Positions 1-11,962 of a stretch of DNA of 64,000 nt are shown in pieces (the first letter of the stretch is position 1; each line of letters begins with the position of its first letter). Under the pieces are notes generated by a model. It was not told where the DNA came from. It worked only from the letters and a program-made list of their open reading frames with translations, and did no database searches. Made by a program: the position numbers and the translations under genes. The DNA comes from Adiantum capillus-veneris. Lineage: Eukaryota; Streptophyta; Polypodiopsida; Polypodiales; Pteridaceae. The DNA is taken from NCBI GenBank assembly GCA_014529385.2, contig CM043965.1, forward strand, positions 65,317,190 to 65,381,189, given 5' to 3'.

Positions 1-826
1 TTGTTTTCACTTTCGATTTGAGTCTAGATGCGTTATTGCATCTTAATGAGTGTTATGCGCAAAATTGGATCATTGATTCATATGCCAGTTTCCATGTTAC
101 TCCACAAAGTGTTCTTAACATATGCACATAAATTTGCTAATAATATCAACCCACACTCTCTTTGCTGAGAGCAAAACATCAATGTGCAAAACAAGAGAAT
201 GGCAAAGCTCAATCCGAGCTCTCTGAATGTAGCAAATCACCAAAATAGGCATACATAATCTTCAACTTTCTGAACACCCTACAGTCGGTCACCTCATATC
301 TGTCAAACTGTTCAGAATTTGTAAAAACTTTCTTCTGCAAAGTTGTAGATCCTGTAGAAACGTTGGAAATTGTGATCTCAAAAAAACAATTGGGAATCTC
401 GAGAATGGGCATGAAACGAGTTGTTTTTATAGGTCAAAACATATCTGTAAAAATCTACAGCTATGTATCCTAAACGTGCAGGCATTCTGCCAAATGTACA
501 GCAAAATTAGTGCTTAATTTGGAAAAACTTTCAACTAGAAAGTTATAGACCACAATGTTTCTGGATAGGAGAGCGAGAATCAAGCAAAAAAACAACCTTT
601 TACTCAGCTAAAATTCTGTTGCAAAACAATGCTGAAAATTTCACATTTTCACCGCCGCAATCTCTGCCACAATGTTACCGTGCTCTCCGTAATCGCCATG
701 AGCTTTGATACAATTGGAGTGCGTGAGCGAGAGCGTGTGTGAGTGTATGCATCAATGGAGAAGAGAGAAGAAGAGGAGACCTTGTGTTTTCAAGTACTAA
801 AACTCACTATCAACATGTGAGCCCCC
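1..826. other. AT-rich sequence, nothing recognised
   Basis: I see no conserved protein motif, terminal repeat or RNA gene here. The short open frames have no family hallmarks. It may be eroded transposon or simple intergenic sequence beside the reverse-strand Copia-B relic. Confidence 0.5.
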
Positions 827-1175
827 TTATTCTATTATGTACATAATGAATAAGTATAATGTGCGGACGCCTGGCCTAACTGATGACCAGGTTTCCTTCT
901 TGATTATCCAAGAACCATGTGTGAAAATAGTAGTGTAACCCAAATCGTCTAATTGCCCAACAAACATCAAACTCTTTGTCAATTTGGGTACATGTATAAC
1001 ATTTAGTAGCATAAACTCGGTGCCATTACACATACAAAGTTTTATACACCCAATAGCGCATATATCGAGCTCATAAGAGTTTCCGAGATTCATTGTACCA
1101 TGTCTAGCAGTATATGTGGAGAACCACTCCTCATGAGGAGTCACATGAAAACTAGCACCTCAATCCAGTATCCAA
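827..1175 (-). pseudogene. Copia-B protease and GAG-pre-integrase, broken
   Basis: Reading leftward from about 1175, the sequence encodes W-I-L-D-stop-G-A-S-F-H-V-T-P. This is the copia aspartic-protease active site (LDTGAS) with the threonine codon replaced by TGA. It continues into L-C-N-G-T-E-F-x-L-L-N-V and V-P-K-L-T-K-S-L-x-x-V-G-Q-L-D-D-L-G-Y, the usual bridge between protease and integrase. Mature proteases of this family cut the Gag-Pol polyprotein inside the particle. The stop in the active site alone would abolish that. The copy ends near 827 before integrase. Confidence 0.72.
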
Positions 1176-1470
1176 TTCTGGGCATAACACTCGTCAAGAG
1201 CTAACAATGCATCAGGACTCAAATCAAAGATGAAGATCAACACATCAAGGACAGTCTCAACAGATGGAGGCTCAACAATATTAAGTTCTTCTATCTTCAT
1301 GGTGCTCTTAGGTGCGCCAGACTTCACTTTTTCTTTGTTGTTTTATGCTATAATGCATGGCAATCCTTCTTCACATGTCCCTTTTATAGCAGTGACAACA
1401 TTCAATGTTCTTCAAGTCTCTTCCACAAGTCTTGCTATGTATATTCTTGCAATCTTGAGAACGATTGCGA

Positions 1471-2098
1471 CTACGACCACGTTATTTCATCTTCATGATT
1501 GCCACTAGCCATATACGCATCACCATGCCCACTCGCATCAAGAGACTGACGTTTAATCTCTTCAATGAGCAATGCACTAGTAACCTCACTGAAAACTAGC
1601 TTCCCATTAGTTATGGTTGTATTGAATGTATCGCATGACGATGGTAGCGAACATAGCAAGAAGATGGTCTTCATTTCATCATCGTTCGAAGTTAAGACCT
1701 TTGGCAGTAAGTTGCAAAAAGACATTGTTGAACTCATTTAAATAAGAGCTAACATTGTTTCCTTCTTTCATGTTCATAAGCATAAGTTTCTTCATGAGAA
1801 AAACCTCGTTCGACACTTTTTCCATTCCATGTTGCACATAAGGCATCCATTAATTGGTCTTATCCATTATTGTGAAGTAAATGGATTCACCAAGGTGCAG
1901 GCAAATGGTCGCCATAGCACACTCATTCAAATCTTCCCACTGATCATCAGTGTATGCATTCTCTTCTCTCTCACACAATGGTTCTATCAAGCCCTTCTTA
2001 ATCAAGACATCGCACATACATTGCTTGCCAAATTGCAATGTTTGTGCCATCAAACTTCTTTACTACTCATCCTTGTCGGAATCACTACTAGTAGCCAT
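1471..2098 (-). pseudogene. Copia-B gag (UBN2-type), broken
   Basis: Gag forms the virus-like particle that packages retrotransposon RNA. The likely ATG is at 2098 and opens a serine/aspartate-rich start (MATSSDSDKDE). Two consecutive in-frame stops follow after about 11 codons, and the same frame then resumes at 2053. The segment at 2053-1850 shows W-x-D-L-N-E-x-A, and that at 1737-1471 shows the L-C-S-L-P-x-S-x-D-x-F-N-T motif typical of copia gag C-terminal halves. The two pieces are in different states of frame integrity, so no functional product is expected. Assignment rests on motif order and on the adjacent protease region. Confidence 0.7.
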
Positions 2099-3390
<1,292 letters not shown>

Positions 3391-3699
3391 CTCCCTTGCC
3401 GCTTGCATACACAGGAGACGCTCTCTCTCACTATCTCCTGCTATTATAGTCAAATATTGGAACTTTGCCTTAAGCTAGGAATCTTGTTAAAAAGATTGAA
3501 CTAGAAAAAGGCATAATAAGCCCACACAAAATTACCAATTGGAAATTTTTATCATATAATTGCATAATGAGACCTAATTTTAATTTATGAAGACCCTTGA
3601 GATGTTGAGCATACAAAAATAGGCCTATCCCCACAAAAATTCAGAATTGTTTTACAAATTCATCTATAATTTTTTGGATAAATTATTTGATTAGAAAAA

Positions 3700-3983
3700 A
3701 AAATGTTTGCTGCTATGCATGGTTCGGTGAAGCTTGAAGATTCCTATCAGCTTGATATATGCGATATGGGAGATGTCAAGTTATGCATGACGAATGTCAG
3801 TGAATTTGTGCTTCGTGGAGTCAAATATGTTCGTAAACTGACTAAAAGTTTGGTGTCAATTGGTCAGCTTGATGCTCTAGGCTATACTACTGTTTTTTGC
3901 AATGGTTCTTAGATTGTGCATAAGGCAAATTTGGTTGTCATAAAAGGTCACAAATCTGGATAATTGTACTCTTTATATGTTCC
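3700..3983 (+). pseudogene. Copia-B GAG-pre-integrase fragment
   Basis: The frame from 3703 carries S-Y-Q-L-D-I-C-D-M-G-D-V-K-L-C-M and K-L-T-K-S-L-V-S-I-G-Q-L-D-A-L-G-Y, closely matching the reverse-strand Copia-B relic at 827-1144. After a TAG at 3910-3912 the family match continues to about 3983 (I-K-G-H-K-S-G-stop-L-Y), where it abuts a reverse-strand Copia-A copy. It is an isolated scrap with no upstream protease and no downstream integrase. Confidence 0.7.
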
Positions 3984-4801
3984 TTTGCTTTCAACACTAT
4001 AACCAACAAAAATACATTTGACAGCCTTACCATCCAATTTCTTGCACTGTGTTTGTGGAACCAAAGCATATGCCAAATAGCCAAAAACACGTATGTGCTC
4101 AATAGAAGGCTTTCTATCATGCCATGCTTCATATGGATTCATAGAATGCAAATCTTTCTTAGGACACCTGTTTAGTACATAAGTGGCACACATGATGGCC
4201 TCAAGCCAAAACGAATGCGGTAAAGCTTGACTCTTGACCATACATCTTTTCGTAAGTGACCTATTTTTCCTCTCATCAACACCATTTTGTTGAGGTGTAT
4301 AAGGCACTGTACATTAGTGTTTTATCCCACTACTAGCCAAAAATGCATTAAACTCATGAGACATATACTCCCCCCTCGATCGGAACGGAGGGTGCCCATA
4401 GTACAGTTTGAGACATTTTCAGCTATAGCCAAAAATTGTTTGAAGCATATAATTACTTCGGACTTCTCTTTAAGTGGATATACCCATGCATGCCTGGAGT
4501 AATCATCAATGAAAGTCACAAAGTAAAGGTAATTCCCCAAGGATGGAGTTTGCATGGGCCCACAAACATCACTATGCACAAGGTGCAACCTGCATGTGGC
4601 CCTAACTGAACCATCCGTTGGAAACTTAGAACGCTGCATCTTACCCAAAATATAGCCCTCACAAACACGTTTGACAGGTGCTTCAAGAGGCGGCAATGAA
4701 GCAACCATATCAGATTTCTGCGAATAGAGTAAACTGACAAAATTCAGATGTCCAAAATGTGCATGCCAAAGTTTTGTATCTGAAATAGCCTTAGAATCCA
4801 C
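3984..4801 (-). pseudogene. Copia-A copy 1 integrase, broken
   Basis: The zinc-binding region (L-W-H-A-H-F-G-H-L-N) and catalytic core (H-S-D-V-C-G-P-M and I-D-D-Y-S-R-H-A-W-V-Y, then L-R-S-D-R-G-G) are visible, followed in another frame by P-Q-Q-N-G-V-D-E-R-K-N-R-S-L. Integrase inserts the cDNA copy into the host chromosome. A frameshift near 4310-4370, at the run of Cs that encodes R-G-G, separates the two halves. The piece ends at the F-V-G-Y-S motif, so the C-terminal tail and everything downstream is lost. Confidence 0.82.
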
Positions 4802-4819
4802 AATTGCATTTGCAAAATT

Positions 4820-5686
4820 CTACCCACACTTGTCATATGAAGTGAGCTTATACAGAGGACGACATAAAATGCCAGATGCAACAATTTCATCACCAAAACT
4901 AAGATCATGTATTGTACATCTATCATTTACAAACTTGACTGCAAGTCCAAGTCTAGCAAGTGCAGATACAGAAAAAATATTATTCTTGATCCCAAGTACA
5001 TAAAGTGCATCAACAAGTGTGAAAGAACTGCCATTTGCAACCGTAAGCACAATTTTTCAAACTCCCTGAACCAGATAAGAGGCATTGTTGGCACAAGTAA
5101 CTAAATTCCCATGAGGGAGATATTCAAGAGAGTCGAACAAATCACGATGTGAGGTAATCTGCTTTCTAGCACCACTGTCAAAATACCACACATGTGAATC
5201 TACAGCAACTGACACGCGTGCATCATGGATATCAGGTTTATAGGTACACTCTGTACTAAACGACCATTCTGCATCAACATTAGCATCATAGTCTCCTTTC
5301 ACAGAAGATTCAACAATAGCTGCATCTGTAGTAGAACTAGCAGTAGTAGTGGAGCCAGACTCTTTCTTCTTAGCCTCTTTGGCCTTCAACTTAGGACGCT
5401 GCTTGATCAAGTGATCATTAGCTTTACAATAATGGCAATGCATCTTCCTTTTGCCCTTATCACCAGAATTTCCATACAAACTTCTACCAGAAGAAGCATT
5501 AGGAACAGGTGATTTTCCACTCACAGAACAACCATAAGAAGTGGCTGCATTGCTGTTACCACCCTTTTTTTGAGCAGCAATGAATGCATGTTCAACTGCA
5601 CGCTATCTAGTCCTGTTTTTTCTGGAAAGTGACTCTTGCAATAGCAATGTGCACAATGCATCAAACTTGACAACTTTAGGATTTCC
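4820..5686 (-). pseudogene. Copia-A copy 1 gag C-terminus, zinc knuckle, protease
   Basis: From 5686 leftward come the gag end (V-V-K-F-D-A-L-C-T-L-L-L-Q-E-S), a CCHC zinc knuckle (H-C-H-Y-C-K-A-N-D-H-L-I-K-Q, with the fourth cysteine replaced by arginine) and the protease signature W-Y-F-D-S-G-A. The pre-integrase region follows (V-D-A-L-Y-V-x-G-I-K-N-N). The protease active site DSGA is intact, but the frame breaks near 5057 (a TGA just after the V-Q-G-V segment) and again before integrase. The upstream part of gag is missing because of the inversion junction. Confidence 0.8.
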
Positions 5687-6479
5687 TCGTTGGGATGTTA
5701 AGGATGTGCAGGCTCATGCATTGATTGCGTTATCTGTGAAGCGCACCATTGTTCCTCACATCCGTTCAACAAAATCTGCAAAACAGGCTTGGGATATTCT
5801 AGCAGGTCTTTATGCAAGCCGCAATGAGGCTAAAATTGCTTTGCTGCGTCAAGAGCTGGAGTCGAAGATTATGCATGAGGAAGATGATATGGACACTTTC
5901 CTTGCTAGTGTCAAGGATATCAATGAACAGCTTATTTCTGCAGGTGAAGTCATTTCAGACAGTTCCCTTATGCACATTCTTCTTGATGCCTTATCAGATT
6001 CCTACCAGACTTTTGCTAGTACTTGGAGACTAATGACCCAAGGAAATCCTGAAGTTGTCAAGTTTGATGCATTATGCACATTGCTGTTGCAAGAGTCACT
6101 TTCTAGAAAAAATAGGACTAGGCAGCGTGCAGTTGAACAGGATTTTATTGCTTCTCAAAGAAAGGGTGGTAACAGTAATGCAGCCACTTCTTATGGTTCT
6201 GCTGCGAGTGGCAAAAATTATGTTCCTAATGCCTCTGTTGGCAGCACTTCGTCTGGAAATTCTGGTGATAAGGGCAAAAAGAAGAGGCGTTGCCATTATT
6301 GTAAAGCTAAGGATCACTTAATCAAGTCGTGTCCTAAGTTGAAGGCCAAAGAGGCTAAGAAGAAAGAGGGTGGTTCCACTGCAAATGTTGGTTCCACTAC
6401 AAATGCAGCCATTGTTGAGTCTTCTGTGAAAGGAGACTGTGATGCTGATGTTGATGCAGAATGGGCTTTTAGCGCATAG
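5687..6479 (+). pseudogene. Copia-A copy 2 gag (5' truncated)
   Basis: The family frame reads Q-A-W-D-I-L-A-G-L-Y-A-S-R-N-E-A-K-I, then D-M-D-T-F-L-A-S-V-K-D-I-N-E-Q-L, a Ser/Gly/Asn-rich linker, and the CCHC knuckle C-H-Y-C-K-A-K-D-H-L-I-K-S-C near 6292-6333. It stops at TAG 6477-6479, where relatives read E-C-T-Y. An ATG at 5580 lies in antisense gag of the neighbouring copy, so the first ~36 codons of the apparent 299-residue frame are not gag. Gag would package the element RNA. This one lacks its N-terminal third. Confidence 0.85.
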
Positions 6480-7746
6480 TGCACTTACAATCCTGTTGTC
6501 CATGATGCATGCTTGTCAATTGTTTGCTGCAGATTCACATGTGTGGTATTTCGACAGTGGTGCTACAAAGCACATTACCTCACATCGTGAATTGTTTACA
6601 TCTCTCGAGTAAGTCCCTCATGGGAATTCAGTCACTTGTGCCAACAACGCCTCTTATCCAGTTCACGGAGTTGGAAAGATTGTGCTCACTACTGCTAATG
6701 GAAGTGCCTTCACACTTGTTGATGCACTTTATGTACCTGGGATCAAGAAGAATCTCTTGTTTGTATCCGCACTTGCTAGACTTTGGACTTGTAGTCAAAT
6801 TTGTGGATGACAGATGTACAGTTCATGATCTCAATTTTGGTGATGAAATTGTTGCATCTGGGCTTTTGTGCCGTGGGCTGTATAAGCTCACTTTGTATGA
6901 CAAGTGTGGACTGCAAATGCTGTTGCAGATTCAAGGGCTATTTCAGATGCAAAACTTTGGCATGCACATTTTGGACATCTGAATTTTGCCAGTTTGCTGC
7001 GTTTGCAGAAATCTGATATGGTTGCTTCTTTGCTGCCTCTTGAAGCACCTGTCAAACATGTTTGTGAAGGCTATATTTTGGGTAAGATGCAGCGTTCTAA
7101 ATTTCCAAAGGATGGTTCAGTTCGGGCCACATGTAGGTTGCAGCTTGTGCATAGTGATGTTTGTGGGCCCATGCAAACTCCATCCTTGGGCAATTACCTA
7201 TACTTTGTGACTTTCATTGATGATTACTCCAGGCATGCATAGGTATTTCCGCTTAAAGTGAAGTCCGAAGTTTTTATGTGCTTCAAACAATTTCTGGCTA
7301 TGGCTGAAAATGTCTCGAAATGTATTATGGGCACCCTCCGTTCAGATCGAGGGGGGGAGTATATGTCTCATGAATTCAATGCATTTCTGGCTAGTCGTGG
7401 GATAAAACACCAATGTACAGTGCCTTATACACCTCAGCAAAATGGTGTTGCTGAGAGGAAAAACAGGTCACTTACGAAAATGGCACGATGTATGGTCAAA
7501 AGTCAAGCTTTACCACATTCTTTTTGGCTTGAGGCCATCATGTGTGCCACTTATGTACTTAACAGGTGTCCTACGAAAGCTTTGGAGCCTATTACTCCAT
7601 ATGAAGCATGGCATGATAGAAAGCCTTCTCTTGAGCACATGCGTGTTTTTGGCTGTTTGGCATATGCTTTGGTGCCACAAGTGCAGCGCAGAAAATTGGA
7701 CGTACTGGTTTCACGGGATGTAGTGTTTGTGGAAGATTCTACTTAG
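6480..7746 (+). pseudogene. Copia-A copy 2 protease and integrase, broken
   Basis: The protease signature W-Y-F-D-S-G-A-T-K-H lies near 6543-6575, and integrase runs from about 6904 to 7746. Integrase motifs are L-W-H-A-H-F-G-H-L-N, H-S-D-V-C-G-P-M, I-D-D-Y-S-R-H-A, S-D-R-G-G-E-Y-M and P-Q-Q-N-G-V-A-E-R-K-N-R-S. Breaks include TAG at 7240-7242 in place of a tryptophan codon, shifts in the pre-integrase part near 6610 and 6780, and an apparently in-frame deletion of about 80 bp after K-L-D near 7698 that removes the F-V-G-Y-S motif. Confidence 0.85.
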
Positions 7747-7872
7747 CCCTTGCTGAGAAATATGTACAGCCTATGGGGGTTTCTAAAAATGTTTTAGATC
7801 AGCCTATTTACTGATGCAGATGTACATGATGTACTTGATGAGTAAAGGGCCAAAAATGAGCAGGCTAGAGGT

Positions 7873-8956
7873 ATGCCAAACTGGCTGGTGCACACTTTGC
7901 GTGACAGTAAATTGGATGCACCTTTGTCTAGTCGTACTCGTTCAGGCTCTCTCCATGCATCTTATGCATCAGATTGTTATGCTTTGGTTGTTTCTAGTTT
8001 ACATGATTTTGAGGAGCCTCTGTCTTTTGATGAAGCAAAGAATTCAGAAAATTGGATGGCTACCATGCAATCAGAATATGATGCACTTATAGAGAATGAC
8101 ACATGGACTTTATGTGATTTGCCTCCTGGCAAAAAGGCCATTGGTACGAAGTGGGTTTACAAGTTGAAACGCAAGCCGGATGGTGAGATCGATCGCCATA
8201 AGGCTCGACTTGTTGCAAAGGGTTATGCACAGCAAAAAGGCATAGATTATGAAGAGACTTTTGCTTCCACTTGTCGTATGACTAATGTGCATTGGCAGCT
8301 CATATTGGTTGGGATGTACATCAATCAGACATTGTTACTGCTTTCTTGAATGGTGACATATTTGAGGAAGTTTATGTAACGCAGTCTCGCGGTTTCGTCA
8401 TAAAAGGACAAGAGGACAAAGTGTGCAGATGTAAGAAGGCTTTGTATGGGTTGAAGCAATCTCCTCGTGCTTGGTATGAGAAAGCTGACACTCATTGGTT
8501 AAACGAGGCTTTCGTAACAGTCCAACAGAAAGCACATTGTATGTAAAGCGTGAGGGTGATGTACTTCTCATTGTGGTTCTTTATGTTGATGATTTGTTGA
8601 TCACTGGACCAAATGAGAGACATATTGCTGAATTTAAAGCTGATTTGAATGCTACTTTCAAGATGAAAGATTTGGGGTTGTTGCATCATTACTTGGGTAT
8701 ACAGTTTAAGTAGTGTGATGGTGGTATTGCCTTGTGTCAGAAAAGTTACATAGAGACATTGCTATGTAAGTTTGGACTTGAGGAATGCAAACCTATTGCC
8801 ACTCCCATGGAAACACGTTTGAAGTTGAGTCCACATGATGCTCGCGATCCTACTGATGTCACTCTTTACCAATCTGCTGTTGGCTGCCTCATTTATGTAC
8901 AACACGAGGTCAGATATTCAGTTTGCAGTCTCAAAGGTCAGCAGATTTATGCATAG
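7873..8956 (+). pseudogene. Copia-A copy 2 reverse transcriptase, broken
   Basis: Reverse transcriptase copies the element RNA into DNA. The start of the domain is W-T-L-C-D-L-P-P-G-K-K-A-I-G-T-K-W-V-Y-K-L near 8104-8166. The catalytic Y-V-D-D-L-L-I-T-G motif is at about 8582-8608 and L-H-H-Y-L-G-I-Q-F near 8682. The frame shifts at about 8280-8350 (a short deletion before H-W-Q-L) and near 8495. A TAG at 8711-8713 replaces a glutamine codon (F-K-stop-C-D-G-G). Confidence 0.86.
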
Positions 8957-9536
8957 CCCAAGGTCTAAGCATTGGCAGGCTGTCAAGAGGATTTTCCGCT
9001 ACCTTAGTGGCACTTTACATCTTGGCTTGTTTTATCCCAAGGGGGGATCATTGCCACCAGACTTACATGCTTTTTCAGACTCAAATTGTGTTGGTTGTTT
9101 TGACACGCGAGTGTCCACAAGTGGTTTTTGTTTCATGCTTGGCAGCTCATGTATATCATGGTTTAGCAAGAAGCAACCTACTGTGGCCACTTTGAGTTGT
9201 GAGGCTGAGTACAAGGCAGTCTTCACAGCTACGGTTGAGTGTGTATGGATCAGACACCTTATGGCTTATTTGGGTGTTGGACAGGACGCTGCCAACACTA
9301 TCTACACTGATAGTCAGAGCGCATTGGCAGTTGCGAGGAACCCAGTTTTTCATGCTCGCACAAAGCACATTGAGGTGCATTACCACTATGTCAGGGAGAG
9401 GCTCTCAACAGGAGAGATCAGCTTGGCTTATGTGCCAACACACGACAACCTTGGAGACCTTTTCACAAAGGCATTGTCTCGTGAGAAGCTTGAAGCTTTC
9501 CGCAAAGCTTTGGGCTTACTCCCCTTTGTGGACTGA
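8957..9536 (+). pseudogene. Copia-A copy 2 RNase H
   Basis: The frame encodes K-H-W-Q-A-V-K-R-I-F-R-Y-L-S-G-T-L, then L-S-C-E-A-E-Y-K-A-V-F, Y-T-D-S-Q-S-A-L-A-V-A-R-N and A-R-T-K-H-I-E-V-H-Y-H-Y-V-R-E, which are the copia RNase H catalytic blocks. It ends with L-G-L-L-P-F-V-D-stop at 9534-9536. This is the least damaged part of the copy. RNase H removes the RNA strand during cDNA synthesis. The upstream RT breaks mean it could not be expressed as part of Gag-Pol. Confidence 0.88.
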
Positions 9537-9601
9537 TCCTGTCCTCAGGGCATGGCACTTCCCTTTACTCATGTGCCAGCTCTCGTTCACCGCATCACTC
9601 C

Positions 9602-9611
9602 AGGGGGGATT
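9602..9611 (+). other. Copia-A copy 2 polypurine tract
   Basis: AGGGGGGATT sits immediately before the TGTTACC start of the LTR, as in copy 6 (41019-41028). Such a tract primes plus-strand DNA synthesis. Confidence 0.85.
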
Positions 9612-9838
9612 TGTTACCATATACATGTGGTAGTGATGTGTGTGAACACACTAGGACTGCTGGGGCATTTTTTCCCTCTTTAGGAGGTTTTTTCCCCCAT
9701 GCATTGTATATACGCCCATCACTCTAGGGCTATCTATCTTTCCATTCCACACTAAGTAACACACTCTCTATTGTGTGCCTTGAGCTTCCTTTGTCTTCTC
9801 CAAGCTGTGTGTGTTTCTCTGCAACCCTAATTCCAACA
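9612..9838 (+). repeat. Copia-A copy 2 3' LTR (227 bp)
   Basis: It begins TGTTACCATATACATGTGG and ends CCTAATTCCAACA, matching the LTR pair of copy 6 base for base at both ends. No partner 5' LTR exists because copy 2 is truncated at 5687, so no target duplication can be tested. Confidence 0.92.
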
Positions 9839-10069
9839 TCATCTTCCTCGTGCATAATCTTCGACTCATAGGTCTAGGGCATACTTGTACCGCTAGTATG
9901 TCTCCTAGCTAGCCACCCATAGTCTAGGTTGTACCTGGTCCGGTCGCCTGAGTTTGGGGTCGGTCGCTCACCTTGTCTAGGCACCCTTGTGTATATTTCT
10001 TTTCTTGTTGAGTCGTGGGGGATTTTAAATGGCATTGTCCTACCTCCCCTTGGGCACCTATAAACATTG
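9839..10069. other. Spacer, nothing recognised
   Basis: About 230 bp between the Copia-A LTR and the Copia-C relic. No motif or repeat end is evident. Confidence 0.4.
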
Positions 10070-10605
10070 AGAAGCAGTGAAACATAGCTTGAGATACATC
10101 AAGGGTTCAACCAATAAGTGCTTACACTTTGGGAACAGTGATGCATCCATAGTTGCATACACTCATTCAAATTATGCGGGTTGTGTGACACTAGGAGATC
10201 CACATCTAGCTACGTTTTCTTGTTTGTTGGAGCGGTAGTCTCTTGGAGATCCTATCTCCAAAATTGCACTTTGTCTTCCACCACTGAGGCTGAGTATGTT
10301 GCATTTTCCAATGCTAGCAAGGAAGTTGTATAGTTATCTCATCTAATGGGAGACATCGGTATACACCAAACTCTAGTGTTACATTGTGACAGCCAGAGTG
10401 CAATTGCATTAGCAAAGAACCCCATGATCCATCCAAGTCAAAACACATCAAGGTCAGGTATCATGTGATACCGGATATTTTGGCTAACAAACGCATTAAG
10501 TTAGCCAAAGTTCACACGGATGACAACCCTGAAGATGCTCTTACAAAGAACTTAGTCACAGAGAGGTTTCCACGTTGTATTAAAATGATGGGCGTAGGGT
10601 GAAGC
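10070..10605 (+). pseudogene. Copia-C RNase H fragment
   Basis: Forward-frame pieces read L-R-Y-I-K-G-S-T-N-K-C-L, E-A-E-Y-V-A-F-S-N-A, H-C-D-S-Q-S-A-I-A-L-A-K-N-P and K-V-H-T-D-D-N-P-E-D-A-L-T-K. These are RNase H blocks of a copia family different from Copia-A. Several stops and frameshifts interrupt it. Nothing upstream of RNase H is present, so only the 3' end of the element survives. Confidence 0.75.
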
Positions 10606-10681
10606 ATCATGATGCTTCACATTTGTATAGGTTTGTACTAACATAAGCCACTTGGGCCACTATGGCCTTCAAGTGGGAGAT

Positions 10682-10868
10682 TGTAAGGGTGCATGCCATA
10701 TTTGCCGAGTGTCACCCATATTTGTTACTCTAACCTTATTCTTTAATACATAAAGTAATAAGGAGATGTAGATAGTTATCCACTACAGCTCCACCCAAAC
10801 CTGAGTATTCACTCATCTGCACACTGCACTTTGTGCTCGCACTCCGCACACATCCACTCGCTCACAGT
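10682..10868 (+). repeat. Copia-C 3' LTR, truncated
   Basis: A purine stretch (AAGTGGGAGAT) ends just before TGTAAGGGTGCATGCC at 10682, the expected arrangement of polypurine tract and LTR start downstream of RNase H. The sequence runs to about 10868, where Copia-A zinc-knuckle sequence takes over. The LTR's true end is therefore missing or unrecognised. Confidence 0.55.
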
Positions 10869-11520
10869 CTGGGAATTCTGAAGAAAAGGGAAAAAAGAAG
10901 ATGCGTTGCCATTATTGCAAAGCTAATGATCACATGATTAAACAGTGTCCTACATGAAGGAAAAAGAGGCAAAGAAGAAAGAGGTTGGTTCCACTACAAG
11001 TGCAATGATTGTAGAATCTTCTGTGCAAGGAGATTGTGATGTTGATGTAGATGCAGGGTGGGAATTTAGTGCAGAGTGCACTTATGATTCTTCTGTTCAT
11101 GATGCATGTATGTCAGTTGCTACAGATTCACATGTGTGGTACTTTGATAGTGGTGCTACAAAGCACATCACTTCATATCGTGACTTGTTTACCTCTCTTC
11201 AGTTTGTCCCTCATGGAACTACCATTCATAGCAATCAACACAATCTTTTAATAGACCGGATAAGAGGCATTGTTGGCACAAGTGAGTGTCTTTCACACTT
11301 GTTGATGCACTTTATATACCTGAGATAAAAAAGAACCTTTGTTTGTATATGCACTTGCTAGACTTGGTCTTGTTGTGAAATTTGTGGATGATAGATGTGC
11401 ATTTCATGATCTCAGTTTTGGTGATGAAGTTGTTGCATGTGGCATTTTGTGTTGTGGGTTGTATAAGCTCACTTTATGTCGTGGGTTGTATGAGCTCACT
11501 TTGTATGACAAGTGTGGGTA
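10869..11520 (+). pseudogene. Copia-A copy 3 zinc knuckle, protease, pre-integrase
   Basis: The zinc knuckle C-H-Y-C-K-A-N-D-H-M-I-K-Q-C is followed by a stop. The frame from 10945 then gives E-C-T-Y and the intact active-site motif F-D-S-G-A. The pre-integrase block (A-R-L-G-L-V-V-K-F-V-D-D-R-C) is in another frame from 11339. A short local duplication around 11455-11505 repeats the R-G-L-Y-x-L-T-L segment (C-G-L-Y-K-L-T-L-C-R-G-L-Y-E-L-T-L). Confidence 0.8.
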
Positions 11521-11962
11521 GAATTTTGCAAATTTAGTTGTGGATTAAAAGGTTGTTTCAGATGCAAAACTTTGGCATGCACATTTTGGTCATCTAATTT
11601 TTGCAAGTTTTCTGCGTTTGCAAAAATGTGATATGATTGCTTCTTTTCCATCGCTTGAAGCACGTGTGAAGCATGGTTATTAAGGTTGTATTTTGGATAA
11701 GATGATGCCTTTGAAGTTTTCAAAGGATGGTTTTGTTAGGGCTACATGTAAATTGTAGCTTGTGGAAGTGATGTTTGTGGGCCTATGAAAACTTTGTCCT
11801 TACACAATTACCTATACTCTGTGACTTTCATTGATGATTGCTCCATGCATGCATGGGTGTATCTGCTTAAAGTTAAGTCCAAAGTGTTTATGCGCTTAAA
11901 GCAGTTTCTGGCTATGGCTTAAAATGTCTCTAAATGTACTATGGACACCCTCCATTTAGATC

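Larger units (their letters stand above)
827..2098 (-). mobile_element. Copia-B retrotransposon relic (gag to protease/pre-integrase)
   Basis: On the reverse strand this stretch holds, in the normal Ty1/copia order, a gag of the UBN2 type, a zinc-knuckle-like stretch, an aspartic-protease active-site region and a GAG-pre-integrase segment. Integrase, reverse transcriptase and RNase H are absent. No LTR or primer-binding site is found just upstream of the gag start near 2098, so the copy is truncated at both ends. A second scrap of the same family lies at 3700-3983 on the forward strand. Confidence 0.75.
3984..5686 (-). mobile_element. Copia-A copy 1, reverse fragment (gag end to integrase)
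   Basis: The reverse strand carries the end of gag, zinc knuckle, protease, GAG-pre-integrase and integrase of the Copia-A family. It stops abruptly near 3984 after the integrase motif V-K-C-I-F-V-G-Y-S. At its other end it is cut inside gag at 5686, where a forward Copia-A copy begins within the next base or two. Both LTRs and the RT/RNase H half are missing. Comparison with the full-length copies at 12.8-17.9 and 36.1-41.3 kb fixes the family and the boundaries. Confidence 0.85.
5687..9838 (+). mobile_element. Copia-A copy 2, forward, 5' truncated, with 3' LTR
   Basis: The copy starts in gag at R-W-D-V-K-D-V-Q-A-H-A-L-I-A-L, directly after the reverse-strand copy 1, and continues through zinc knuckle, protease, integrase, reverse transcriptase and RNase H to a polypurine tract and one LTR. 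The 5' LTR, primer site and gag N-terminus are absent. Two internal deletions of roughly 80-100 bp near 7695-7790, plus several stops and frameshifts, make it inactive. Confidence 0.9.

Noticed and set aside
5580-5686. N-terminal 36 codons of the 299-codon frame as a true gag start
   Set aside because: This segment is antisense gag of the reverse-oriented copy 1. The real gag homology begins at 5687.
5600-5700. Twin priming as the cause of the head-to-head Copia-A pair
   Set aside because: Twin priming is a LINE mechanism. LTR elements replicate in particles, so recombination or a strand-switched cDNA is more plausible.
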